Source: Knufia peltigerae
Taxonomy: Eukaryota; Ascomycota; Eurotiomycetes; Chaetothyriales; Trichomeriaceae
NCBI GenBank assembly: GCA_030247855.1
Contig: JAPDRN010000002.1
Location: 124,001 to 188,000, forward strand
Reading direction: 5' to 3'
Length of the DNA: 64,000 nt
This document shows positions 1 through 10,029 of the stretch, piece after piece; positions within the stretch are counted from its first letter, which is position 1; each line of letters begins with the position of its first letter. A program made the position numbers and the translations under genes. The notes under the pieces are model-generated. The model saw only the letters and a list, made by a program, of their open reading frames with translations, had not been told where the DNA came from and searched no databases.

Positions 1-224
1 GCACCAGATGTCTTCAAGACTTCCTTAAGATTGTTATAGACGCCTTTGATTTGTTCTTCCAAAGAATCGGGAAAGCTACCATCTGCTCGCTGGGCAATGA
101 TTCCCGATGTGAAAACCAAGCGACAGGCTTGATTCAAGCTGACTGCGTGGGAATAAAAGCCTGGTTCCGGCATCCCAGGAGCATCGTAAAACTTGATCTC
201 TGGTTTGTCATCGCGAGGCGCCAT
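1..224 (-). CDS. RidA (YjgF/YER057c/UK114) family protein, 3' end cut off by window edge
   Basis: The minus strand opens with ATG at 222-224 and stays open for 74 full codons to the window edge, so the C-terminal part lies outside. The product starts MAPRDDKPEIKFYDAPGMPE and then reads SHAVSLNQACRLVFTSGIIA, followed by LEEQIKGVYNNLKEVLKTSG. The sequence shows the RidA N-terminal pattern: an xxSxAV segment, a hydrophobic strand ending in SGxxA, and the helix carrying Q-x(4-6)-NLxxxLxxxG. The family forms trimers that hydrolyse reactive enamines and imines; fungal paralogues occur both as housekeeping genes and inside metabolic clusters. The substrate-binding Arg and Glu lie outside the window, so activity cannot be judged. 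It is divergent from the transcription factor gene that starts at 928. Confidence 0.75.
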   Translation of the reverse strand, partial: MAPRDDKPEIKFYDAPGMPEPGFYSHAVSLNQACRLVFTSGIIAQRADGSFPDSLEEQIKGVYNNLKEVLKTSG

Positions 225-927
225 ATTGTTGCAGACAGAAAACAATGTGGCACTTGTGCTTGTGGCTTCTCATCCATTGGAAAGCTGCTGGATATTTATA
301 GTCGACCGCATCTTGAAGGCTCCCAACTTCCAAGACCAAGAAATTTGTATCGTTCTCCACTGCTCGTACCTCTTGTTTGCGTTTGAAGACACAGGGATCT
401 GTCATCGTGTGTAGGGACTGAGAAACGCTTCACAGTCGACCGAGGTTGATTGTAAGTCAACCAATCAATTATCAATTGCATGAGGGGCTACTCCCTACCA
501 CCGGCTAGAACGCACCGCGCTTAGAATCGCTGGCGGAGTTTCCTCAAATATCCGAGCTCCTCCTCTCTTAGCGCTCTTCGTCTGAGTCTTTCTACTTTCT
601 AGACACAGCGCACTGGCATGACAGACCTTAATATTTCTGTCATATCGTCTCGTTTTCGGACCAGTGCTGCTGTTCACCTTGCTTCAGCATCTGACCAAAG
701 GCTTTCACCGCGGTTGCGTTGCGTTTCGATAACTAATTATTAGTTCTCAATCAGTGGCTTATCGCGGTTCGCTCGCCTCGTGGATGGGACCATTCATCAC
801 TGCCCCGCAGGCAACTTCATCGCACTCTTTCCAGACACAAAAATTGATGGCTCTTTGAGTCATTAAGTAAGCCTGATGAAATACTCGGTTGGGCATCTAG
901 AAATTTATCCAATCACCTGAAGCGTCA
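225..927. other. Divergent intergenic region, RidA / Zn2Cys6 factor 1
   Basis: No coding potential that could be tied to a family was seen. A 15-bp near-perfect inverted repeat (AACTAAT arms) lies at 731-745. The region must hold both promoters, but no convincing TATA or CCAAT assignment was made. Confidence 0.5.
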
Positions 928-2636
928 ATGAAATGTGCGGCTAGCATGGGTTACCCGCGCAGTAAAGTCTTTACTCGCACCAAAAGTGGATGTCTCACCT
1001 GCAGAGAGCGTCGAAAGAAATGTGACGAGCTCAAGCCCACTTGCACAGGCTGCGCCCGCAATTTCATCCGTTGTAGTTGGCCTGTCCCTCGGGATATGCA
1101 ACAGAACTCACCACCGTCGAGGCCACTGCCCGCATCAACTAGGGGGATTGATTGTAAAAAAGACAGTGATTCCGGCCTCCTCCTTCCTCCTTCCCTCGTC
1201 AGCAGCAGCAGTAGCAGCAGCAGTGATACTGCAGACACAGGTCGCTTCTTCGACGAGAACTTGTCGTCACAGGAATCCGTCTCGCCTGTTATCAGCGTTG
1301 TCGATGTCGAGTCCAGTGATGAAGATGAACACACCGCAGCCATAATCAGATGGCACCCAATCCAGTCGTCATTCATAAGCGCAGAGCGAGCTATTGTTCA
1401 AACCTCCAGCTCCGCTCTCTTGCTTCAGCACTACCTGGAGGAGACGTCCACGTTCTTGGTGGCGAAACCTCTCTCCAGCAACCCTTTTATCACTGTGGTC
1501 TTGCCTCTGGCATGGTCTGATGATCTGCTCATGCACTCTGTGTTGACCTTGAGTGGGGTGCATCTCAGCCATACAACAGGGGGAAATTTGGACATTCAAC
1601 TTGCCACACGCCAGCATTATTCTCTTCTCTTGCAGAATCTTCGGTCAGTATTTGCCGGTGAGTCTGCTCACCAGGATGTTCAAAGAACTCTCCGTCTGCT
1701 ATTAGTCTTGGCTGTTGTTTGTCATATTGAGGTAAGTATCCTTGTGTCCTCCAACGATGCAGTAGACACTAAAATGTGTGCAAGGCCATTTCCGGTGAGC
1801 CACACGGTGGCATCTTCCCACATTTGAGGGCCAGCCGCCAGCTTGTCCTAAAGCTTCTCAAGGAGCCTCGCCAAAAGATGTGCGGCGACGTCAAATTCAT
1901 CCAAGGCTTTGCCCTCGAAGTATATTTCTATCTTGTCCTGGTCAACAGTATAACGCCGTACGGTCGAGATGAAACTCGCGCCATCCCATTCGACTCAGTT
2001 TTCACCTCCTTCGACTTTTTGAAGGAGTACGATTCTTTTGGCGTCTTCTTCAGTTGTGGGCAAGGTCTCTTCGAGTTGATCCCTAAAATCTCCATGCTAG
2101 CGATGCATAGGCTCGCCGAAGAAGAGTCCGTGGAGAGCAGCGCGAGCGCGGAAACAAGGGTCGATTACGTTAGACTGGTGGAGACACTAATGGAATGGCA
2201 AACACCGCCCGTGGCCTCGGAGATGATTGAATGGGAAGCGGAGCATATTGCAACAGGAGAGATATATCGGCAAGCTCTCTTGGCTTTTATAAAAGCGTCC
2301 ATGTGTGGTTCCGTTGTCAACAATCCCAAGGTCATTGTGGCAATCCAGCGCCACCTTGATACTGCACTCCCCCTATTCCCGCTCGTTATGCTGTCACCCT
2401 TTCATACCTTATTGCTGTGGCCGGTCATGATACTTGGCTCTTGCATGATCTGCGAACACCAGCGCAAAGACTTCATTTACAATTTGCATCATGAATCAAG
2501 GATCAACGTACGTCAGGTGAGAGAAGCCGCCAATCTCTTGGAATATCTCTGGAACGACGAGGATAAATGCAGTTATGGTCCGTACGGGCTATATCTAGTC
2601 ATGAGGAAACACCACATCAATTTCAGCATGGCTTAG
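928..2636 (+). CDS. Zn2Cys6 transcription factor 1 (Pro1-like, fungal TF domain 2 type)
   Basis: Two exons, 928-1731 and 1785-2636, are joined by a phase-0 intron (GTAAGT donor, AAG acceptor) to give about 551 residues. The zinc binuclear cluster has C22, C25, C32, C39, C42 and C49 with spacing C-x2-C-x6-C-x6-C-x2-C-x6-C. The surrounding SGCLTCRERRKKCDE..C..C.RN...C pattern is typical of factors that carry the Fungal_trans_2 (PF11951) domain. An acidic, serine-rich linker follows, including eight serines at about residues 92-99. The remaining roughly 400 residues are helical with no other motif. An in-frame ATG at 946 is an alternative start. The gene is convergent with the oxidoreductase at 2655-3782, only 18 bp apart. 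The target genes are not evident from sequence; proximity to sugar-metabolism genes suggests local control. Confidence 0.85.
1201..1224 (+). repeat. AGC/AGT trinucleotide run encoding eight serines
   Basis: Eight consecutive AGY codons (three AGC, AGT, three AGC, AGT) lie in exon 1 of Zn2Cys6 factor 1. It is a short coding microsatellite and may vary in length between strains. Confidence 0.85.
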
Positions 2637-2654
2637 GCTGGTAACAATTATTCC

Positions 2655-3782
2655 CTACGAGGAGATGTCGACGGTGGAATTCCCATGTAAAGCCTTCTGA
2701 ATGGCATTACAGACTTGTAGCGCTTCCAATCCAGCTCTACCGTCACAATTAGCTGACTCCTGGCCGCGAATAACCTGAACAAAGTGGTCGAGCTGCCTCT
2801 CAAAAGGCACGCGCGGGTCCGAGTCGATTTCCAGCTTTTGGCGCCGAATTGACTCGAACCAACTCGGCTCTACAGTCGCGGCGTAGTTGGAGAGAGTCAT
2901 GTCAGGGATACTCAAGGTCCCACGGGTGCCGAAGACTCTGTAGATGTCAACCTCATCGTTGCTTGACAGCCTAACCTGCTGGATGGCCGGGTTCTCGCCC
3001 GTACCCATCTCGAAATTGTGCGGGCTTGGCACGGCATCGGCCAAGATGTAAGTTCCAACAGCGCCAGAGGCAAAACGCATCGTCAGAGCGACGCCTTCTT
3101 CCGCTCCGTCGGGGCCTTGGCCATGGCTGCGTTGCAATATGGTTTCTTCTGCGTGGATCTTCACAATCCGCCCAAATAGGTACTGCATACAGTCGGCCTC
3201 GTGCACAAAGTTGTTCAGCACTACTCCTCCGCCATTGGATCGACTCTTGCGCCAGGCCAACGCTGGATCGGCGTTGAAGTATGAATCGGGCTTGCAGGCT
3301 GTCCAGAGGCCAGAAATTGCCACCACATTGCCAACGACACCTGCGTCAATAGCCTTTTTCGCAGCCACGATATAAGGATTGAACCGGCGATGATGTCCAA
3401 CGAGTAGATTAACGCCCTTTTCCTGTGCCAACTTGATCAGATCCCGCGCCGATTCGATCTCGTCACTAATGGGCTTTTCGACAAAGACGTGGATCCCGGC
3501 TTCCACCAATTCAGATGCAATACGCACGTGCGTCTTTGGGGGTGTACAGACAATCGCAGCATCCGGGCGCTCTGGACTCTGAAACAATTCTCCAACGCTA
3601 TCAAAAAGCGGTATCGCTGTTGGTACCTTGAGGGCTGTTTTGACCTCTAGTGCACTCGTGGACGGGTCCACGAGGGCGATGAGTTCGATTTCGACATTTT
3701 CAAGGACGTGTCTTGTGTGACGTTTGCCCACCTGGCCGGAGAACCCCACAATGGCAACCTTCACTTTAGGATGTGGTGTCAT
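2655..3782 (-). CDS. Gfo/Idh/MocA family oxidoreductase
   Basis: Single exon, 375 residues, ATG at 3780-3782. The N-terminus has the Rossmann strand VAIVGFSGQVGKRH (about residues 9-22). The family EKP signature follows at E102-K103-P104 in GIHVFVEKPIS, whose lysine is catalytic in characterised members. The C-terminal domain begins near NPYIVAAKKAIDAGVVG. The segment NGGGVVLNNFVHEADCMQYL matches the second family motif (GGxxxDxGxHxxD), with Asn in place of the usual Asp and the His kept. These enzymes oxidise or reduce a hydroxyl of sugars, inositols or related compounds with NAD(P). The exact substrate cannot be read from sequence. The position next to sugar-type enzymes fits a polyol or sugar substrate. 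It is tail to tail with Zn2Cys6 factor 1. Confidence 0.88.
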   Translation of the reverse strand: MTPHPKVKVAIVGFSGQVGKRHTRHVLENVEIELIALVDPSTSALEVKTALKVPTAIPLFDSVGELFQSPERPDAAIVCTPPKTHVRIASELVEAGIHVFVEKPISDEIESARDLIKLAQEKGVNLLVGHHRRFNPYIVAAKKAIDAGVVGNVVAISGLWTACKPDSYFNADPALAWRKSRSNGGGVVLNNFVHEADCMQYLFGRIVKIHAEETILQRSHGQGPDGAEEGVALTMRFASGAVGTYILADAVPSPHNFEMGTGENPAIQQVRLSSNDEVDIYRVFGTRGTLSIPDMTLSNYAATVEPSWFESIRRQKLEIDSDPRVPFERQLDHFVQVIRGQESANCDGRAGLEALQVCNAIQKALHGNSTVDISS

Positions 3783-4482
3783 ATCGTCGGGCGACTTTGA
3801 TTTAGTGTGAGAGTGTTTTCTATAGACTTATCGAGAATGTTGAGTCGTTTTATCCTGTTGCAGAGTGATCAGGTTTACGGAGCAAACTTGCACTGTCGCA
3901 GGCGCGTTCCTGCATCACCTGTATTGTTCAGGCCGAATTTTCCCCTTTCATCTTCCGTAGTTGATGGCGGAAACACAAATTGAGCTTTGCCGCTTCTCGG
4001 GCGGGAACTAAAAGTAGTTACCTGGACGATGATCTTGGGGCAGGGGTAGATCGCATCCCAGGAATCGTGCGATTTCAAGACTTTACACTTTTCTCTGTGT
4101 GACTGGCCCATAATTAGTGTCTCCTCTAGCAAGGAACTCTGCATTGCATCCTGGAGTTGAGTGGATTGACCTACAACGTTAATATGAAGCAGGCTGTAAA
4201 GGGGACTAGAAGAATGACATCTGAGCAGTACGTAAGAATCAACACAGAGCCATGGGTCGTACAAGACATGCCTATTGACGATTTTCTACGCCGGGTCTTC
4301 GCATATATCATATCGCACTCATAATTGCAAGGACCGGGTCATATAAGGTGCTTCAAGCAGCAGAGAGTGACATTACGCAACTTGTCATGTACCACTGCTG
4401 TCTACAAATGTGACCAAATAGCCCTTTTAGAGCAGAGATTTCTGTATTTGAAACGACTTTCAAGTCTTCGAGATAGTTTACT
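3783..4482. other. Intergenic region, oxidoreductase 5' side / dioxygenase 3' side
   Basis: Both flanking genes are on the minus strand, so this stretch contains the oxidoreductase promoter and the dioxygenase 3' untranslated region. A 129-codon minus-strand reading frame at 3875-4264 has no recognisable motif and is not called. Confidence 0.5.
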
Positions 4483-5975
4483 CTAGTCTTTCCGGTATGG
4501 GATAATCCCGATCGCTTGCTGAGTCTCCTTGTTGACAGTGGGAGGACCATAAGGGTGGAGGATGTTCCAGTCTGCCATCTGTTCCTCTTTCAACACAAAA
4601 TCCGTAGGATCGTGAGACTTGATTAGCGGTCAGTAGGTTTTGAAAGGGAAAAGGCTACGGGTTGAAACCTACCGTCATGTAGCCTCGCTTGAAGGCTTCT
4701 ACTTTGCGAAGCCTCTGGTCTTCAGTCAAGAACTTAATGGGTTTATAGCAGGTGTCTGTAGTAATGTCAGCCGTCATTAAGAAGATAGTCGATACAGAGA
4801 CCACTACTCACAAACAGCCATTCGCTTATTAGAAGACATTGGTCCTGCTCCATAATGAGCAGCCCGGGAGTCCCAGAGGATGAAGTCGCCTGGATCTAGG
4901 CTGGGTTTCACCCATTCACAACCGTGGTCCTCGAACCATTTCATTTGTACATCGTTCCACCTCAGGTGGTCTCGCTTCATCCAACCACCTTCAGGCTGCA
5001 CTAATCAGTATCATCATACTCGGAGTGGAGCAGATGCAGTCCAATAACTTACGGGATCGTTTTCTTTGAAGAACTTTGGGAAGAGCGGTGCGCTTCCTGT
5101 CATGACTGCGAGGCCGCCATCGTCTGGACCGTTGGGTAGCTGATTTGATGAGTTGAAAAGCCGACATCACAATGCCAGAGAATTAAGATAGACGTACGAG
5201 GTTCAGTAATCCTTGTATACAGTGGGGCCATGGTCGATAGGCGCTCTGATCAGCCTGTTCTCGAAAGATTCAGCACTGTCTGAATGGAACATTTCATTGT
5301 TTCAACTCACGTGTGGCCATGGTGTCCTGCCATGATCAGGCTCGTCGGGCGTCGGAAAAGCCAGTGTCCCTCCGTCTTTCAAAAGTCAGCAATGCTATGG
5401 GCGAGGTACAAGCTCAATACCAAATGAGACCGTAAGTTCATTTGTACCCCAGATCTCCGCAAAGATCTCTCTGACACCCGGCTCTGATTTACAATCCCAT
5501 ACAAATTGAGCGTGGGCGAAGGAGAAGCTTGGCACAGTCAGTCCAAATCTTTGATCAGTTTTTGTTGAACACACTGGTCAAAAAGCCCTCCGAATCGATG
5601 TCGAGGAATGTTTGTAGACTTCCAGGTCGAGGGATCGTCCCGTTTATATCCCATTTTGAAGCCTTCGAGCCAATCTTCCGCCTTTTCAGCATAGTTGAGA
5701 GCTCTTTCTTTCGGCACCGCGCCTTTGACTATGGCCCACTGATGTGTTTCTCAGTACTCGACCAAACTAGAAAGCGTGAGAGGGTTACTCACGCCATTTT
5801 TGTGAAGGTCGCGAAGCCATTGCGGGCTCTCAGCGGTGAGAGGAGCGAGCGGAGGGCTGTCACGCTCCACCCCCAGAGGCCCTCGCTCATCCGTCCAGTT
5901 GTCCTGCTCAGCCCAAGCCAAAATTCGTCCATTGGGCTCAGCCTGAAAGGTTCGTTTCACAACTTGAGCTGACAT
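4483..5975 (-). CDS. Phytanoyl-CoA dioxygenase (PhyH) family Fe(II)/2-oxoglutarate oxygenase
   Basis: Nine exons on the minus strand: 5793-5975, 5575-5738, 5421-5527, 5311-5375, 5198-5254, 5053-5139, 4812-4995, 4673-4755 and 4483-4617. All junctions are GT-AG, phases close, and the product is 354 residues. The assembled protein reads as one PhyH domain: NGWAIVKGAVP near residue 61, FAHAQFVWDCKSEPGV, a WGT..L.VSFDG strand, then the iron motif H173-A-D175 in TPWPHADQS. The distal His is at about residue 268 in DSRAAHYGAG, and R279 (NKRMAVY) is placed to bind 2-oxoglutarate. Family members hydroxylate diverse small molecules, and this subfamily has no assigned substrate known to me. It is divergent from the aldehyde dehydrogenase gene across 642 bp and may be co-regulated with it. 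Confidence 0.88.
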
Positions 5976-6617
5976 GGTAAGAATTAGGTGGTTAGGTGTG
6001 CCTATATGCAATTGTTTAGCAGAACGAAACCAGCTCTCGGATGCCAGTATATATCCTGACGTTCAGGCAGAGTACTCCGCAGTCTTTAACTCTTTGCGGA
6101 GATTCACTTCCTTCAGTAGCTATAAGAGGTATAGAGACCGTCTCGTGAGCGATCCCGGCAGCATATCACAAGCGGAGTCGAGACGAATTTGGCAAACAAG
6201 CAGTAAACTTGTATCACGCCACCACTTATCAATCAAAGCATTCATTTAATCTTGGTGTCATGCTCCGCAAGCCCTGAGTTGAGGTTGGACTATCCCATTG
6301 AGACTTATCCGAGCATTTGAAAAGTTCCAATGTGGTGCGGCATTCCAAATGGAGTAGTAAAATGCGTGTGTGTGGAGCTGAGCCTTCCAGTAAAGTTCTG
6401 AGCGCCGGATATCGTGTTACTCATGGCTTCGACGCGTGGGTTTATTGTTATTCCTCGGATTATTGACTCTGAAGTGGGCAAAGGGAGAATTTAATATGTC
6501 ATTATGAGAATATATTGCCGGAAGAGAAGAACTTTTCCCTCTCGATCCTTTGCTCGTTTCTGAAACCCGACTCAGTCGCCCTCTCGTTCCGCCACAATTC
6601 CTCACTCGGGCCGTTAG
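5976..6617. promoter_or_regulatory. Divergent promoter region, PhyH dioxygenase / aldehyde dehydrogenase
   Basis: This is the 642 bp between two divergent start codons (5975 minus, 6618 plus). No convincing reading frame or named regulatory motif was identified. Calling it a shared promoter is inferred only from gene orientation. Confidence 0.5.
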
Positions 6618-8099
6618 ATGTCAAAAGCTATGGCTAATAGACTTATCAACAAAACCCTTTTCATAGAAAAGGCTCTTATCGATGGCAAATGGGTTACAGC
6701 TCAGTCCCAGGAGCGGTTTGACGTTTTTAATCCCTCCAACGGCGAGAAACTAGCCACCCTACCCGAAATGGACATCGAGGACGTAACACTTGCCACGAAA
6801 GCTGCGGCGTCGGCTTTAAGCTCATGGAAAACCACGCCAGGCAAGACAAGGGGCCAAATCATTCGCAAATGGGCCAATCTCATGAACGAAAACGGTGCCG
6901 ACCTCGCAACCCTCATGACGCTCGAGAATGGAAAGCCGTACGCCGAGGCCAAGGGCGAGATCACATTTGCGGCAGGCTACTTGGAGTTTTACTCCGGCGA
7001 AGCTGAACGCTGTTATGGTGAAATAGTGCCCTCTTCCAACTCATCAAATCGAGTCTTTGCTATCAAGCAGCCTATCGGTGTCGTGGCGTGTCTTGCACCT
7101 TGGAATTTCCCTGCCGCCATGATCACAAGGAAAGCTGGAGCCGCGATCGCTGCCGGATGTACCACCGTGGTCAAGCCTGCAGGCGAGACCCCATTGACCG
7201 CCCTCGCTATCGCATTCCTCGGGGAGCAAGCTGGCCTACCAAAGGGCGTCCTGAATATTGTCACAGCGATGAGGAAGCTCGAGACCGTTGGCAAAGCACT
7301 GTGCGAGGACAAGATCGTCAAAAAGCTCTCCTTCACAGGCTCCACACCAGTCGGCAAGTTGCTGATGGCACAATGTGCTTCTTCTCTTAAGAAATTGTCC
7401 ATGGAGCTGGGAGGCAACAGCCCCTTCATTATTTTTGAGGACTCTGATCTCGACCAAGCCGTTGATATCCTCATGAGCGCGAAGATACGGAATTCAGGGC
7501 AAACCTGCGTTTGCGCGAATAGGATCTACGTCCAGCGCAGCATCCATGACATTATTGCCGCCAAGCTCGTCGAGAAATTCAAGAATCTCAAAATTGGCGA
7601 CGGGTTCCTCGAAGGCGTGACAGTGGGCCCACTAACTTCGAAGAGAGGCGTACAGAAGGCAGCCAGGCACGTGCAAGAAGCCATCTCATCCGGCGCAAAA
7701 CTACTTCACGGCGGCAATGTAATCCCGGGACATGGAAACTTCTTCGAACCCGCAGTACTGACTGGTATGAACCCGACTATGCTGTCACATCGTGAAGAAA
7801 TTTTTGCTCCGGTCGCAGCACTGTATCCCTTTGACACGGAAGAAGATGTCATCGAAATGGCAAACAATAGCGAAGTTGGCCTGGGCTCGTACGTCTGCAC
7901 GAAAGACGGGGCAAGGCAATGGAGGGTTGCAGAACAGTTGGAAGCAGGCATGGTCGGCATCAACACTGGTGTCCTTTCAGGCGGCGAGATTCCTTTTGGA
8001 GGTTTGAAGCAAAGTGGATTTGGGTTGGAGGGTGGGAAGTGGGGTGTAGAGGAATACCTGGTAACGAGAGCAGTCATCATGGCGGTTCCAGATGTGTAG
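6618..8099 (+). CDS. NAD(P)-dependent aldehyde dehydrogenase, succinate-semialdehyde dehydrogenase type
   Basis: Single exon of 493 residues, the normal length for ALDH/SSADH. Visible landmarks in order are APWNFP (about residue 163), KPAGETPLTALA, the cofactor loop FTGSTPVGK (about 238), MELGGNSPF with the general-base Glu (about 262), and NSGQTCVCANR with the catalytic Cys (about 296). The EEIFAPV segment and the C-terminal FGGLKQSGFGLEGGKWGVEEYL are SSADH-like. The family oxidises an omega-semialdehyde or similar aldehyde to the acid. Given the neighbouring sugar dehydrogenase and sugar-acid dehydratase, 2-oxoglutarate semialdehyde is a reasonable alternative substrate to succinate semialdehyde; this is inference. 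The protein has no obvious signal peptide and is probably cytosolic. ATG at 6618 is used; a second Met follows at codon 4. Confidence 0.9.
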   Translation: MSKAMANRLINKTLFIEKALIDGKWVTAQSQERFDVFNPSNGEKLATLPEMDIEDVTLATKAAASALSSWKTTPGKTRGQIIRKWANLMNENGADLATLMTLENGKPYAEAKGEITFAAGYLEFYSGEAERCYGEIVPSSNSSNRVFAIKQPIGVVACLAPWNFPAAMITRKAGAAIAAGCTTVVKPAGETPLTALAIAFLGEQAGLPKGVLNIVTAMRKLETVGKALCEDKIVKKLSFTGSTPVGKLLMAQCASSLKKLSMELGGNSPFIIFEDSDLDQAVDILMSAKIRNSGQTCVCANRIYVQRSIHDIIAAKLVEKFKNLKIGDGFLEGVTVGPLTSKRGVQKAARHVQEAISSGAKLLHGGNVIPGHGNFFEPAVLTGMNPTMLSHREEIFAPVAALYPFDTEEDVIEMANNSEVGLGSYVCTKDGARQWRVAEQLEAGMVGINTGVLSGGEIPFGGLKQSGFGLEGGKWGVEEYLVTRAVIMAVPDV

Positions 8100-8331
8100 A
8101 TCTGCTGTTATTCAAGCTCATTTCTTTACTTCCAAAGCATCAGGGATGGAAACCAGCTCCATGAGTGCTAAGGGAGTCAGAGAAGCATAGACATATGAAC
8201 TCTCCAACTTGACAAGTGCATTGACTACACGAGCCATGATGGTCCTGTACAGGATGCCGTGCAATGTTATCTGCTCCCTTGGAGGCTTTCGAGGCCTTTA
8301 AGGCTGTAGCTATGGATATCCTGTATCGTCA

Positions 8332-9516
8332 TCATATCAGATAGTCTGTTGTCTCGATATTCTCTGGCAGAGTGAAGCCACCTTGTCTCCTGACCTCATC
8401 CATGATCTCCATAATCGTGATCGACTCCTCCAAGCTCTCGAGCCTACTCTCTTTGCGTCCTTCCAACAAAGCCAACCCGGCTTCATCCGCTTCCCAGAAC
8501 ATGCCATGACCAACACCCTCGGGATGCAAGTTAATGCCGAACCCGTTCCTCCATCCACTGCCTACGCCTGGTCCCGGTGGTGTCCATGTCTTCTCCTCGA
8601 TGAGACCATTGTGCAGCACTAGTTTCGTCCTCGTCGGTCTTTGAATAGGTGGCATGATCTGGACCTCACCCTTATCACCTTGCACTCGCACGCCAGGTCC
8701 TGCCGTACCCTTCTTGTCGGGGTTTGTAGCCACTCGCATCGAAGTGGTAGCGACGCCATGAGCGTCACCTTGCGAGCCTCTCGGGAAGGTGAGCAGTATC
8801 GTCGCTGATTCATCAACCCCGGTGGGTTCATACTTCTGCATTGAAGACATGACCTTTGGTGGCTTTCTTTCAGCTTCCGGCTGGGTGAGATACAAGCACT
8901 GGAATACCCATGTCAAGGAGTAAATTCCCATGTCAAGCAGTGCTCCGCCAGCCAGATCCGGATTCACCATTCTGTGGGTGCCATCGGCGAACGTTGTCTC
9001 TGGATTCAAGGCAACACTATTGTCCGCAAACACTCTCGTCACGTTGCCCAGCTTCCCAGACGTGATCAAGTCACGCACGTACATTGATAATGGAAAGTAT
9101 CGAGTCCAAACGGCTTCCATCAAGAACAAGTTTTTCTCTCTGGCCTTTTCTACGACCGTTCGGGCTTGTGCCGCATTGACGGTGAAAGCTTTCTCGCACA
9201 GAACATTTTTCCCAGCCTCAAGACATAGCATGACATTTTGGAAGTGGTGGGAATGAGGCGTAGAGACGTAGATGATGTCGACATTGGGATCATTGACAAG
9301 CTCTTTGTATGATCCGTAGGCTTTGGCGTCCTCGGGTGCTCCCACCTCTTTGAGGAAGTCGGCAGCTCGTGCCGCACTGGACGAGCTAGCGACAGCTGTT
9401 ACGGTGTGGACAAGTCGGTCGACCCCCCGGGTCTTGGGGTCGACAAGGAGGTCTTTGGTAAATGTCACGGCGACATTGCCAGTGGCCAGAACGCCCCAAC
9501 GAATTCTTTCAGCCAT
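8332..9516 (-). CDS. D-xylose 1-dehydrogenase / dihydrodiol dehydrogenase-like Gfo/Idh/MocA enzyme
   Basis: Single exon, 394 residues, ATG at 9514-9516. The N-terminus WGVLATGNVAVTFTKDLL forms the nucleotide fold. NVDIIYVSTPHSHHFQN and GKNVLCEKAFTVNAAQA (E108-K109) follow, where EKA replaces the EKP of most relatives. LMEAVWTRYFPLS and GGALLDMGIYSLTWVFQ complete the signature of the dimeric dihydrodiol dehydrogenase clade. That clade includes the NADP-dependent fungal D-xylose dehydrogenase described in Trichoderma. The reaction expected from the family is oxidation of an aldopentose at C1 to the lactone. It is divergent from a sugar porter 513 bp away, which supports a sugar substrate. It is convergent with the aldehyde dehydrogenase. 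Confidence 0.88.
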   Translation of the reverse strand: MAERIRWGVLATGNVAVTFTKDLLVDPKTRGVDRLVHTVTAVASSSSAARAADFLKEVGAPEDAKAYGSYKELVNDPNVDIIYVSTPHSHHFQNVMLCLEAGKNVLCEKAFTVNAAQARTVVEKAREKNLFLMEAVWTRYFPLSMYVRDLITSGKLGNVTRVFADNSVALNPETTFADGTHRMVNPDLAGGALLDMGIYSLTWVFQCLYLTQPEAERKPPKVMSSMQKYEPTGVDESATILLTFPRGSQGDAHGVATTSMRVATNPDKKGTAGPGVRVQGDKGEVQIMPPIQRPTRTKLVLHNGLIEEKTWTPPGPGVGSGWRNGFGINLHPEGVGHGMFWEADEAGLALLEGRKESRLESLEESITIMEIMDEVRRQGGFTLPENIETTDYLI

Positions 9517-10029
9517 GATAGTTTGCAGCCCGTACTCGGAGTTTTCTTGACTGCTGCGAGCGAGGGCGAGGCAACTGAGAGGCTTTCAACCAGTTTGTCG
9601 CATTAAGTCATACTGGTTATCGCTAGGCAAACCCCGATGTCCAGCCAGCCAGATAGCGGGATGTGCCTAATGCGGGCACGAACCCGCGCTCGATCGCGCA
9701 GCAGCAATGATTTCTCCAGTTGGAATGCCGCAACGTGGGGTAGAGACTATGGTTCGATAAATCAAAGCCGCACGGCCAATTTCACACTAGATCCGATTTC
9801 TCTCCATGAAGCGGGAGTTCCAAAGCTCCCCAAAAATTGTAGATCTGGAGAAGCTCAATGCGGGTGCGGACTTCACTACTCGAAAGAGCTTCAAGAAGAC
9901 TTCCATGCCTAAGCAGAGGAGCCAATCCCGCGTGGTACGAGGCTATGTGAGCCGTGTATATCTAGCCAGCTTCTCTTCCGTTGGAAAATCTCAAAAACTC
10001 TTCTTTTTCGACCATCAAATCGGGATCAG
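9517..10029. promoter_or_regulatory. Divergent promoter region, sugar dehydrogenase / sugar porter
   Basis: This is 513 bp between two divergent start codons. No complete XlnR-type GGCTAA site was noticed on reading. Co-regulation of the flanking genes is inferred from orientation only. Confidence 0.5.

Noticed and set aside
3875..4264. 129-codon minus-strand open frame between the oxidoreductase and the dioxygenase
   Set aside because: Composition and sequence show no domain, signal or family motif, and it overlaps the likely promoter and 3' untranslated regions.
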